Below, piece after piece: positions 1-5,968 of a stretch of DNA of 7,612 nt. The notes below the pieces were generated by a model, which was not told the origin of the DNA, searched no databases, and saw nothing but the letters and a program-made list of their open reading frames with translations. This DNA comes from Candidatus Saccharibacteria bacterium UBA6209 (lineage in GTDB: Bacteria > Patescibacteriota > Saccharimonadia > Saccharimonadales > Saccharimonadaceae): contig CAJPKE010000028.1 of the NCBI GenBank assembly GCA_905370345.1, positions 1 to 7,612 of the forward strand, read 5' to 3'. The translations under genes were made by a program, and so were the position numbers. Every line of letters begins with the position of its first letter. Within the stretch, counting starts at the first letter, position 1.

Positions 1-292
1 CTATATATTACTGCGACAGACGCCCTTATTTGATTTAATGAGAAAATGAAGCAAGAGCTTTAGGTAAAAACCAAAGTAAACCCTGAGCAAAAATTGACCG
101 CCTGAGTAAAAGCAATCCATTACCTAATGACTTAATAATAAGCTAACAATATTTTATCCACCTAAAATAATATAACTAAACCATTCATGAAGATTGGAGT
201 ATTACAACATCCAACAACTCTTATCCAAAAGTTTATTTACTATAAACAGTCGTTGATTTGACCAACTAGATTTTTATTACATAACATCAAAA
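1..292. other. AT-rich stretch without a supported gene
   Basis: This left-edge region is AT-rich, and all six frames are broken by stops or give only very short ORFs. I see no tRNA, terminator or convincing promoter. It lies downstream of the minus-strand tRNA-Gln gene and its hairpin. Short open stretches run off the left edge in plus frame 2 (stop near base 48) and on the minus strand (120 to 1), but neither has support. It is best read as intergenic. Confidence 0.5.
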
Positions 293-326
293 CTAAATCC
301 ACCATATAACTTAATGGTGGATTTAG
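293..326 (-). terminator. Hairpin terminator downstream of tRNA-Gln
   Basis: A perfect 13-bp inverted repeat (arms 293-305 and 314-326, 8-nt loop 306-313) starts 14 nt past the 3' CCA end of the tRNA on the minus strand. Four T residues follow the stem on that strand, then mixed sequence. The stem is rich in A-T pairs and the T-run is short, so termination strength is uncertain, but position and symmetry fit an intrinsic terminator for the tRNA transcript. Confidence 0.6.
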
Positions 327-339
327 AGAAAATTCCATT

Positions 340-414
340 TGGCTGGGATGGAGGGATTCGAACCCCCGAATGGCGGGACCAGAACCCGCTGCCTTACCAC
401 TTGGCGACATCCCA
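340..414 (-). tRNA. tRNA-Gln (anticodon CUG)
   Basis: The minus strand folds into a complete cloverleaf. The 7-bp acceptor stem pairs 408-414 with 344-350. The anticodon stem is 5 bp (385-389 with 373-377) around a 7-nt loop at 378-384, and the T arm carries the TTCGAAT loop. The anticodon on the minus strand is CTG (380-382), which reads CAG glutamine codons. G is the discriminator base at 343 and CCA is encoded at 340-342. The U-A first acceptor pair and the D-arm sequence resemble bacterial tRNA-Gln. It is transcribed from its own promoter, divergently from the PAP2 gene. Confidence 0.95.
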
Positions 415-426
415 ACGGCAAACATA

Positions 427-455
427 ATTGTACTATAGAAAAATGATTTCCGCAA
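427..455 (-). promoter_or_regulatory. Promoter of tRNA-Gln
   Basis: On the minus strand there is a -35 TTGCGG (450-455), a 17-nt spacer and a -10 TACAAT (427-432). The predicted start lies just upstream of the tRNA 5' end at 414. The element abuts the divergent PAP2 promoter, with the two -35 hexamers only 3 bp apart. Confidence 0.7.
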
Positions 456-458
456 GCG

Positions 459-487
459 TTTACGGGTCAGCGTTGACGCGATATACT
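459..487 (+). promoter_or_regulatory. Promoter of the PAP2 phosphatase gene, probably leaderless
   Basis: A -35 TTTACG (459-464), 17-nt spacer and -10 TATACT (482-487) are followed after exactly 6 nt by ATG at 494. A start site 7 nt past the -10 would coincide with the A of the start codon, giving a leaderless mRNA. No Shine-Dalgarno sequence precedes the ATG. Confidence 0.65.
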
Positions 488-493
488 GGTAGT

Positions 494-976
494 ATGGATT
501 TGCAATGGATTGTAAAGTTAATTGCTGACGGACTAGTGGTGCCAGTTGTGCTAATTGGTGCATACGCGCTGATAAAATTGGTTCCAAATAAAGAGAAGTA
601 TCAAGTTTATAGCCAAGTTTTGATGGCCGGTTTGACTGCTTACGTGGCGGCAAAAATTATCGGGTCAATTTATCAACCAGACCAAATGCGCCCGTTCGAG
701 ATTCTGGGCGTATCTGCCGGCGCGTCATTCCTTAATAATCCGGGTTTTCCGTCTGATCACGCGTTATTTACAATGGCAATTACTTTGGCGGTATTTTTCG
801 GAGCAAAGAGTTGGCGGCTGGCTGTTGTTTGTCTGGTTATGACAATCTTAATATGCGTCGGTCGGGTTGTCGCTCTGGTGCATACGCCACTTGACGTTAT
901 TGGCGGATTATTGATTGCCTGCGTAGGGATTATTTGGTATAAACCGATGAATCTCCTGAAAAAGTATAATATTTAA
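494..976 (+). CDS. PAP2-family phosphatase, probably undecaprenyl-diphosphatase (BcrC-like)
   Basis: A 160-residue membrane protein with the three PAP2/acid-phosphatase motifs: C1 with Lys54 and Arg66-Pro67, C2 as PSDH at 86-89, and C3 with Arg124, His130 and Asp134. In this family the C2 and C3 histidines do acid catalysis and nucleophilic attack on phosphate. The PSDH form, rather than PSGH, is common in BcrC/YbjG-type enzymes, which dephosphorylate undecaprenyl diphosphate to recycle the wall lipid carrier; that substrate is inferred. The usual Ser before the C3 Arg is Gly123. Several hydrophobic segments span the chain. A longer reading from TTG 428 or ATG 443 would run through the promoter and is rejected. 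It is near normal size for a minimal PAP2 protein. Confidence 0.85.
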   Translation: MDLQWIVKLIADGLVVPVVLIGAYALIKLVPNKEKYQVYSQVLMAGLTAYVAAKIIGSIYQPDQMRPFEILGVSAGASFLNNPGFPSDHALFTMAITLAVFFGAKSWRLAVVCLVMTILICVGRVVALVHTPLDVIGGLLIACVGIIWYKPMNLLKKYNI

Positions 977-986
977 GTATATACAT

Positions 987-1015
987 TTGCAATATTGACA
1001 AGTTTACGTTACAAT
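987..1015 (+). promoter_or_regulatory. Promoter of the membrane protein gene at 1022, probably leaderless
   Basis: TTGCAA (987-992), a 17-nt spacer and TACAAT (1010-1015) are followed after 6 nt by ATG 1022. A TTGACA at 995-1000 is a perfect -35 hexamer but sits only 9 nt from the -10, so it is probably not used. No SD sequence is present. Confidence 0.65.
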
Positions 1016-1021
1016 TTACTT

Positions 1022-1516
1022 ATGAAATTATTGTCAGCTATTTTCCGTGAAGAAATATCGGATTACACATATCCATTTTCAAAGCGAGTTTTCTTGAGGA
1101 TTTTGGCGATTTTAGTTGCTAGCGGCGCGGCCATCTGGTTGCTGGCTCTTGCGTTTGATAAATTTATGATTACACCCGTATTTTGCGCGAACGCTGAGCA
1201 TATTTCTATTTGCGCAAACAGCACAAGCATTGCATCTTACGTTGCGTTAGTTTTGGCGGGAATTATGTTGGTGCCGGTGTTGGCGGTATTTGGCATTAAG
1301 CGACCTTTGCTAGTAGTAATCGCGGCAACTGTGTCGTTGTGGGGTGCTACATTATGGGCTGGAGGATCTTGGATTTTGTCATTGCTATGGGTAGTTTTGG
1401 CGACAGTTTTGGTATATTTGTCGTTAATTTGGTTGAATAGAATTCGTGGCAATGGCGCAGCAATTTTATTTATGACTTTATTCGCAATCTTAGCACGAGT
1501 TGTCTTGGCGCTATAA
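1022..1516 (+). CDS. Multi-pass membrane protein of unknown function
   Basis: I do not recognise this 164-residue protein. After a cytoplasmic-looking, charged N-terminus (residues 1-21) it has about five hydrophobic segments, roughly 22-45, 70-91, 93-113, 115-138 and 145-164. The loop between the first two carries Cys55 and Cys64, which could form a disulfide if the loop faces outward. No catalytic motif is visible. The start at ATG 1022 is chosen because a promoter lies directly upstream; a TTG at 995 would add nine residues but falls inside that promoter. It lies between the PAP2 gene and rmuC, all on the plus strand, and its last codons overlap the rmuC promoter. A small envelope protein is the most that can be said. 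Confidence 0.75.
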   Translation: MKLLSAIFREEISDYTYPFSKRVFLRILAILVASGAAIWLLALAFDKFMITPVFCANAEHISICANSTSIASYVALVLAGIMLVPVLAVFGIKRPLLVVIAATVSLWGATLWAGGSWILSLLWVVLATVLVYLSLIWLNRIRGNGAAILFMTLFAILARVVLAL

Positions 1517-1528
1517 TCACTGTACACT
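1500..1528 (+). promoter_or_regulatory. Promoter of rmuC, overlapping the end of the upstream gene
   Basis: TTGTCT (1500-1505), a 17-nt spacer and TACACT (1523-1528) are followed after 6 nt by ATG 1535, again a leaderless layout. The -35 lies inside the last codons of the preceding gene. A perfect TATAAT at 1512-1517 is an alternative -10 without a good -35; it would give a leader of about 10 nt, still without an SD site. Confidence 0.55.
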
Positions 1529-1534
1529 AAGTGT

Positions 1535-2605
1535 ATGGAAATCATTATCATTATTCTCTTAATCGTTATTACTATTGGTTTGGGTGCGACTTTATTTGTC
1601 CTGCAGTCAAAAATCAGCGAGCTAAAAAATCAATCATCCGTCGAGCTAATTAAAACCGATGTTGTGGAGTTGGGGCGGACTATTGCAAAACTGAATGAAT
1701 CCGTTAGCGATAAGTTGGAGCGAAGTAATGCGCAAGTCCAGACTTCCGTACAGAAACAATTGTCGGAAAGCGCAAAGTTGGTAGCTGACGTGACGCAGCG
1801 ATTGGCGAAATTGGATGAGACCAATAAGCGTGTGGTTGATGTGGCGACCGATCTTAAAACCTTGCAAAACGTGCTGCAAAATCCAAAGCAACGCGGGGTT
1901 TTTGGGGAGTTTTATCTGGAGAGTGTGCTGGATAATGTTTTACCGGCCAAGCAGTATCAAATGCAATATCGTTTCAAGGATGGCGAAATTGTTGACGCGG
2001 TTATTTTTCTGGACAAGGGTCAAATATTGCCGGTGGACAGTAAGTTTTCTTTGGAGAATTACAATCGCATGATTAACGCCGAGACAAAATCTGAGCGTGA
2101 AATGTGGCTAAATAAGGTGAAGGCTGACCTTAAGGGGCGAATCGACGAAACTAGTAAATATATTCGTCCGCGCGAAAACACCATGGACTTTGCTTTTATG
2201 TTTATTCCTAGCGAATCTTTGTATTACGATCTTCTGATTAATAATGTCGGTCAGGGCGGTTCGAGTCGCGATCTGATTGAATACGCATTCCGAGATAAGC
2301 GAGTGATTATTGTGAGCCCGACTAGTTTTTTGGCGTACCTGCAGACCGTTCTTCAGGGGCTTCGTAGTTTGCAGATTGAAGAGCAGGCCAAAGACATTCA
2401 AGTTCGAGTTGGTCAATTGGGTGTTCATATTAAAAAGTTTGACGAGCTGATGACGAAAATGGGCAAGAGCCTTAGTACGACCGTTGGTCATTATAACAAT
2501 ACGTACAAGGAATTGGGGAAGATCGATAAGGATGTCGTGCGAATTTCTGGTGGCGATAACCAAGCGCAGCCGGAGCTGATTGATCGGCCGACTCAGGAAG
2601 ATTGA
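1535..2605 (+). CDS. rmuC: RmuC-family DNA recombination protein
   Basis: This is a 356-residue RmuC homologue. Residues 2-23 form an N-terminal membrane anchor, and about 25-115 is a charged, heptad-like coiled coil. The conserved RmuC core follows from about 115 to 335. It contains the G-x-x-GE block (GVFGEF at 121-126), Asp154, and the PVDSKF block at 166-171, which resembles the acidic and Lys residues of PD-(D/E)XK nuclease-like folds. In E. coli RmuC limits rearrangement at inverted repeats; the biochemical activity is poorly known. E. coli RmuC is 475 residues, so this is a compact form with a short C-terminal tail. No SD precedes the ATG. The gene ends in TGA and meets the convergent aquaporin gene at a shared terminator. 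Confidence 0.93.
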   Translation: MEIIIIILLIVITIGLGATLFVLQSKISELKNQSSVELIKTDVVELGRTIAKLNESVSDKLERSNAQVQTSVQKQLSESAKLVADVTQRLAKLDETNKRVVDVATDLKTLQNVLQNPKQRGVFGEFYLESVLDNVLPAKQYQMQYRFKDGEIVDAVIFLDKGQILPVDSKFSLENYNRMINAETKSEREMWLNKVKADLKGRIDETSKYIRPRENTMDFAFMFIPSESLYYDLLINNVGQGGSSRDLIEYAFRDKRVIIVSPTSFLAYLQTVLQGLRSLQIEEQAKDIQVRVGQLGVHIKKFDELMTKMGKSLSTTVGHYNNTYKELGKIDKDVVRISGGDNQAQPELIDRPTQED

Positions 2606-2610
2606 CATAA

Positions 2611-2641
2611 AAAATACCCCGCCGATTAAGCGGGATATTTT
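2611..2641. terminator. Bidirectional terminator between rmuC and the aquaporin gene
   Basis: The stem has arms 2611-2622 and 2630-2641 around a 7-nt loop. The GC-rich core CCCGC/GCGGG is continued, after one C-A mismatch, by six A-T pairs. Read on the plus strand the downstream arm ends in a T-rich run. Read on the minus strand the stem is followed by a longer T tract. It lies 6 nt past the rmuC stop and 17 nt past the aquaporin stop, so it can serve both convergent genes. Confidence 0.85.
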
Positions 2642-2657
2642 ATTGTGAAGTTATAAT

Positions 2658-3593
2658 CTATTCTTCGTCTTTGTTTCGGTAATTGACGAGTAGAAATAGG
2701 TTACCGCCTAATGCTGCGCCGATCAGGGTAGCGGCAATTACTTCCAGGCTAAAGCGTGAATAGCTTTTTTCGCCTTCAGCTGGCAATACTCCGTTGCTGC
2801 GTAGTTGAGAGTCGGTTTTCTCTGTAACGGCCAAAGAAACTGCTGGGTTCAAAGTTGCGCCTGAGATGTAGATTTCGCGTGGGTAAGTACGACCGTTTTT
2901 CTCAGTTTGAGTAGCGCTTTGCTCTTTTTGGATTTTTGCAATAGCAGTACTTTTAATGTATGAAGAGATTGAGCCAGATACGACAAGACCAATCATCAAT
3001 GCTAAGCCAATTCCAAAAGCTTGACCAGCTGCTTTGATTTCTTTGCGCTGCAAAACTGCGGCGATGCCAAATACAAATACAGCGGTACCGACTAATTCCA
3101 TCGCGAAGATACTCCAAGAGAACGCAGTAAATTGGTCAAAGCTTAGGGCGAATCCGCCGTTTGTTAATGAGCCAACAAGTACGATAGCCGCCATTGCGCC
3201 GAGGAATTGTGCGCCCCAGTAAAATGGTACAAGTACGGTCTTTAGCTTACGCATTGTCCATAGACCAAACGTGACAGCTGGGTTTACATGTGCGCCAGAA
3301 ATGTTGCCGATAATTGCAACGATGAACATCAACGCAAAACCGACATACATTGATGACAAAATATCTGATGCGAATAATGCGGCAAGTGTCAAAATGAACG
3401 TGCCGATAACTTCCGCAATAACGATGTTAATTAAGTTGTTTGGTAATTTAGAATCTAGTTTGACGCGCTTGCTTTTAGCGGTAGATTCAGCAACGACGCG
3501 CTTGACGGTCGTTTTGGTTTCAGTTTTAGCGGCAGCAGTTTTCTTTTCTGCGGCTTTAACTGGGGCTTTCTTTGAAGTTTTCTTCGTAGCCAT
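2658..3593 (-). CDS. Aquaporin-family (MIP) channel with Lys/Ala-rich N-terminal tail
   Basis: A 311-residue MIP-family channel. Six membrane segments can be placed at about 54-76, 82-100, 118-142, 158-182, 190-212 and 282-304. The two half-helix motifs are NPAV at 104-107, after SGAH, and NPAV at 249-252, after SGAT. Three features are odd. The second motif lacks the Arg that normally follows NPA and lines the selectivity filter; it is Val252. About 30 polar residues (213-243) are inserted between helix 5 and the second NPA. Residues 1-49 are basic and low-complexity, with 14 Lys and runs such as KKAPVKAAEKK. Substrate is therefore uncertain (water, glycerol or other small solutes). The ATG at 3593 has a strong SD, AAGGAGG, 4 nt upstream. 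Confidence 0.9.
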   Translation of the reverse strand: MATKKTSKKAPVKAAEKKTAAAKTETKTTVKRVVAESTAKSKRVKLDSKLPNNLINIVIAEVIGTFILTLAALFASDILSSMYVGFALMFIVAIIGNISGAHVNPAVTFGLWTMRKLKTVLVPFYWGAQFLGAMAAIVLVGSLTNGGFALSFDQFTAFSWSIFAMELVGTAVFVFGIAAVLQRKEIKAAGQAFGIGLALMIGLVVSGSISSYIKSTAIAKIQKEQSATQTEKNGRTYPREIYISGATLNPAVSLAVTEKTDSQLRSNGVLPAEGEKSYSRFSLEVIAATLIGAALGGNLFLLVNYRNKDEE

Positions 3594-3597
3594 ATTC

Positions 3598-3604
3598 CCT
3601 CCTT
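3598..3604 (-). promoter_or_regulatory. Shine-Dalgarno site of the aquaporin gene
   Basis: On the minus strand AAGGAGG lies 4 nt before the ATG at 3593. It is the strongest ribosome-binding site in the window and contrasts with the SD-less start of the divergent neighbour at 3651. Confidence 0.85.
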
Positions 3605-3621
3605 AAAGTAATATCACGACT

Positions 3622-3630
3622 ATTATAACA
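3622..3630 (-). promoter_or_regulatory. Extended -10 promoter of the aquaporin gene
   Basis: On the minus strand TGT immediately precedes a perfect TATAAT (hexamer 3622-3627), forming an extended -10. No good -35 is seen at 16-18 nt, which is tolerated by extended -10 promoters. It predicts a leader of about 20 nt that includes the SD. Confidence 0.6.
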
Positions 3631-3635
3631 TAATT

Positions 3636-3644
3636 TGCTATACT
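3636..3644 (+). promoter_or_regulatory. Extended -10 promoter of the small membrane protein-pheS operon
   Basis: TGC then TATACT (3639-3644) forms an extended -10 whose end is exactly 6 nt before ATG 3651, predicting a leaderless mRNA. No clear -35 is present. The divergent aquaporin -10 lies 11 bp away on the other strand, so the two promoters may interfere. Confidence 0.55.
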
Positions 3645-3650
3645 GTAGTT

Positions 3651-3887
3651 ATGGGATTATTTGTAAATCAACAAGATCAGCGTAGTGAATTGCAAGAGCG
3701 AATTGCGGCGGAATTAAGAGAGAAGGCGAAGGCTTCGAGTTTGCAAGAAAAGGCAACTATGGACGGCGTCGACGACATAAGATATTTGGAAGGCACAAAA
3801 CAGACGACGACTTTGGCGTGGGCGTGGATTTTAATTGCTATTATGGCTGGTGCGGTGATTGTAATGTTTTTAATGCAAGGACGATAA
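3651..3887 (+). CDS. Small single-pass membrane protein of unknown function
   Basis: A 78-residue protein I do not recognise. Residues 1-50 are charged and likely helical, rich in Gln, Glu, Arg and Lys around 8-36. Residues about 55-75 form one hydrophobic span followed only by Gly-Arg, so it resembles a tail-anchored protein with a cytoplasmic N-terminal domain. There is no signal peptide and no cysteine. The start has no SD but is placed exactly 6 nt after a -10 hexamer. Its stop codon is followed after one base by the pheS start, so the two are almost certainly co-transcribed. Whether it has any part in aminoacylation is unknown. Confidence 0.75.
   Translation: MGLFVNQQDQRSELQERIAAELREKAKASSLQEKATMDGVDDIRYLEGTKQTTTLAWAWILIAIMAGAVIVMFLMQGR
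3877..3881 (+). promoter_or_regulatory. Shine-Dalgarno site of pheS
   Basis: AAGGA lies 7 nt before ATG 3889, inside the last codons of the upstream small gene. It supports the pheS start and translation from the shared mRNA. Confidence 0.75.
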
Positions 3888-3888
3888 A

Positions 3889-4932
3889 ATGGTTGACTTA
3901 GACGAATTGAGAAGAGAAATAGTTTTGGCGGTTTCGCAATCCAAGTCTCCGCGTGAGTTTTTACGTGATCGACGACTTAGGGAATTGTATAATCAAATCA
4001 AGTCATTGCCGCCAGTTGAGCGCGGTCCGTTTGGTAAGCAGATTAATGAGTTGAAGCAAGCTATTGAGCAGGCTATTGCTGTGCGACTGGAAGAGCTGGA
4101 AAAAGTTGACTTGAAACCGATTGACGTTACGGCGCCGATGGATGTAAATTCGTCCAAACCCGAACTTTTGCCGAGCGAACAAGGCACGATTCATCCGCTG
4201 AGCGCTGAAATTGAGCGCATTTCTGAGATTTTTAATCGAATGGGATTTGTCACAGAAGAGTCCAGAGAGATTGACGATCAATTCCATATGTTCGAGAGCC
4301 TGAATTTTCCGAAGGGTCATCCAGCGCGCGACGATTATGATACGTTCATGACCGAGGAAACTGATTCTAATGGCGATCGTTTGATTGCGCCGGCGCATAC
4401 GTCGACTATGCAAAATCGTGTGTTAATGAAATATCGCGACAATTTGGAAAAAGGCGAAGCTATTGCCGCTATCGTTCCGGATCGTGTTTTTCGTAACGAG
4501 GATTTGGATGCGCGCCACGAGCATACATTTTATCAAGTCGAAGGCGTGTATGTTTCACGCCGAGTTAATGTTGGCAATTTGATTGCCACGCTGCAAGAAT
4601 TTTTGCAGGAATATTACGGCAAGAAACTTGACGTTCGCGTTAATCCATTTTACTTTCCGTTCACCGAGCCGAGTTTTGAATTTGCGTTAAGCTGTCCGTT
4701 CTGCGAAGGAAAAAATCCGGATTGTAAAGTTTGTTCGGGCGAAGGCTGGATCGAACTGTTAGGCTGCGGCATGATCCACCCGAAAGTATTGGAAGCTGCT
4801 GACATCGATCCAGATGAATACACCGGTTTTGCCTTTGGTTGCGGAATCGACCGCTTGGTTATGATGAAGTATGGAATCGAAGATGTCCGTCATTTTGAAA
4901 GTGGCAAATTGGACTTTTTGGAGCAGTTTTAG
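3889..4932 (+). CDS. pheS: Phenylalanine-tRNA ligase alpha subunit
   Basis: A 347-residue PheRS alpha subunit, which with PheT charges tRNA-Phe in an alpha2beta2 enzyme. Residues 1-75 are the charged helical N-terminal arm, which looks shorter than usual. Class II catalytic landmarks follow: HPLSAE at 102-107, HPARDDYDTF at 144-153, the AHTS loop with His170 and Ser172, motif 2 from Arg202 to Gly219 with Gln216 and Glu218, FYFPFTEPS at 254-262, GWIELLGCGMIHP at 286-298, and motif 3 GFAFGCGIDRL at 313-323 with Arg322. Cys269, Cys272, Cys279 and Cys282 form a CxxC-x6-CxxC knuckle seen in many bacterial PheS proteins. The usual FHQ of motif 2 is FYQ here. No pheT follows; the next gene is on the opposite strand. 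Confidence 0.97.
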   Translation: MVDLDELRREIVLAVSQSKSPREFLRDRRLRELYNQIKSLPPVERGPFGKQINELKQAIEQAIAVRLEELEKVDLKPIDVTAPMDVNSSKPELLPSEQGTIHPLSAEIERISEIFNRMGFVTEESREIDDQFHMFESLNFPKGHPARDDYDTFMTEETDSNGDRLIAPAHTSTMQNRVLMKYRDNLEKGEAIAAIVPDRVFRNEDLDARHEHTFYQVEGVYVSRRVNVGNLIATLQEFLQEYYGKKLDVRVNPFYFPFTEPSFEFALSCPFCEGKNPDCKVCSGEGWIELLGCGMIHPKVLEAADIDPDEYTGFAFGCGIDRLVMMKYGIEDVRHFESGKLDFLEQF

Positions 4933-5076
4933 ATAGGGTAAATTTCGCAACAGCCAAAGCCTGCGGGCGTATTAGTAGTATCGCGTCGCCGATTTTCTCG
5001 ATGATACGATTGCAAATTATCTGTATGCACTCGACTAGCTGAGAGGGTCATCCATTAGAAGTTGCGTACAGGAGTC
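4933..5076. other. Gap between the convergent pheS and paralogue A genes
   Basis: These 144 bases lie between two convergent stops. I see no ORF with support, no pheT remnant and no clear intrinsic terminator. There is only a weak 5-bp repeat (4978-4982 with 5003-5007) and a short GC palindrome near 4969-4978, neither followed by a T tract. Confidence 0.4.
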
Positions 5077-5949
5077 TTATCGCCGCTTTGCTCGCTTGGC
5101 GATGTGTGCACCGATCGCATTGCCATACTGCGCAGCGATGCTGTGGTCGCTGGCGACGGATTGTGGTGAGATGCGGTGTGCGATGTTGTGGTTGAGCCAA
5201 GTGCCAATGTGGAGTGCGGTGCGGAAGACATAGGCGTCAACTGCAATGTGCGATGACATGGGTCCGAAGACGAGTTTTGCCATGGCGTGTGTCCACACAT
5301 AGTAGGTGTCGCCAGCGCTGTCTTGGGCGCGCTGTCCATCGTGATGCTTGAGGGCCGCAACTGACTGATACCAAGTCTTCATGGTGCGCTTTGCCTGACT
5401 GCGAGAAAGCGGACGAAAGTCGTCGATCGCCTCGCCGTCATACCAGCGAGCGTATTGTCGAGTTGTCACGAGCAAAAGCCAGAGTGCTTCGACTGGATCA
5501 CCTGCAACCTGCATAGCGTGGTGAAATTGCTCGGCGAGGTCAACTGGGCGATGATGTGTACGCGCATCTTTAATGATTTTGTCGTGCAACGTATCGATGT
5601 CAGTTTGCTTGGCGCGGAAATATGGCTGGATAGTCGGAATATACATAGTAAATTGCATCAATACAGCAAACAGTCCAAGTCTCTCTCTGAAGGTGATTCT
5701 TGGAACTGCAAATTCTGGTGGTAGTTGAGAGTCGATTGACTTAATGATTTCATCACTAGGAAGGTTAAGCGGTATCTGAGTGTCCATAAGTTGCTGGTTG
5801 ACAGCGCGATGAATGATGCGATCTTCGTGTGGTGGGGTCCAGATGACTGTGAGAATCGCTCGTAGACAGCCGGTTAGAGTCAACCAAAAACGTTGTGGCG
5901 TAGGCAGAGCAAAGCGACGGAAGGATAGCTGACAATTAACTTTTTTCAT
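5077..5949 (-). CDS. Unknown protein, paralogue A of a divergent pair
   Basis: A 290-residue protein of a family I do not recognise. It is clearly homologous to the divergent gene at 5969-6814. A basic N-terminus leads into a partly hydrophobic stretch (21-38) that ends in TPPHE (38-42). A helical middle part contains RERLG (88-92) and RQYARW (164-169). The best conserved C-terminal region has AGD at 212-214, YYxWTHA at 216-222, HxxxHR at 254-259 and QSVxSDH at 263-269, then AAxYGNAxG. Conserved His41, His221, His254, His258 and His269 with Asp214 and Asp268 would suit a metal site or acid-base catalysis; that is inference only. The start at ATG 5949 lacks an SD and lies 8 nt past a TATAAT. 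GC content is higher than in flanking genes. Confidence 0.8.
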   Translation of the reverse strand: MKKVNCQLSFRRFALPTPQRFWLTLTGCLRAILTVIWTPPHEDRIIHRAVNQQLMDTQIPLNLPSDEIIKSIDSQLPPEFAVPRITFRERLGLFAVLMQFTMYIPTIQPYFRAKQTDIDTLHDKIIKDARTHHRPVDLAEQFHHAMQVAGDPVEALWLLLVTTRQYARWYDGEAIDDFRPLSRSQAKRTMKTWYQSVAALKHHDGQRAQDSAGDTYYVWTHAMAKLVFGPMSSHIAVDAYVFRTALHIGTWLNHNIAHRISPQSVASDHSIAAQYGNAIGAHIAKRAKRR

Positions 5950-5953
5950 TGTA

Positions 5954-5966
5954 TGATATTATAACA
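5954..5966. promoter_or_regulatory. Overlapping bidirectional promoter of the paralogue pair
   Basis: On the plus strand TGA then TATTAT (5957-5962) ends 6 nt before ATG 5969. On the minus strand TGT then TATAAT (hexamer 5958-5963) ends 8 nt before the ATG at 5949. The two hexamers overlap by 5 bp, so this 13-bp near-palindrome supplies an extended -10 to each strand. No convincing -35 exists on either side. With only 19 bp between the start codons, both mRNAs should be leaderless or nearly so, and the two polymerase-binding events should exclude each other. Confidence 0.65.
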
Positions 5967-5968
5967 CA

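Noticed and set aside
1..120. A 39-codon minus-strand ORF starting at 120 and ending in TAG at the first bases of the window
   Set aside because: It has only a weak SD-like AGG, an AT-driven hydrophobic composition and no recognisable motif; an ORF this short is expected by chance in AT-rich DNA.
428..493. N-terminal extension of the PAP2 protein from TTG 428 or ATG 443
   Set aside because: It would place the -35 and -10 hexamers (459-487) inside the coding region, and the added residues are unlike a PAP2 N-terminus.
995..1021. N-terminal extension of the membrane protein from TTG 995
   Set aside because: The TTG overlaps the promoter and the -10 lies downstream of it, so the transcript would start after this codon.
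2108..2608. 166-codon minus-strand ORF opposite rmuC
   Set aside because: It is a shadow of rmuC. The rmuC frame has full family motifs and this one has none.
3271..3606. 111-codon plus-strand ORF opposite the aquaporin gene
   Set aside because: It is a shadow of the clearly assigned MIP gene, with no RBS and a composition mirroring the opposite frame.
4978..5007. Imperfect hairpin after pheS considered as a terminator or small RNA
   Set aside because: Only 5 bp pair before mismatches, and no T tract follows on either strand.
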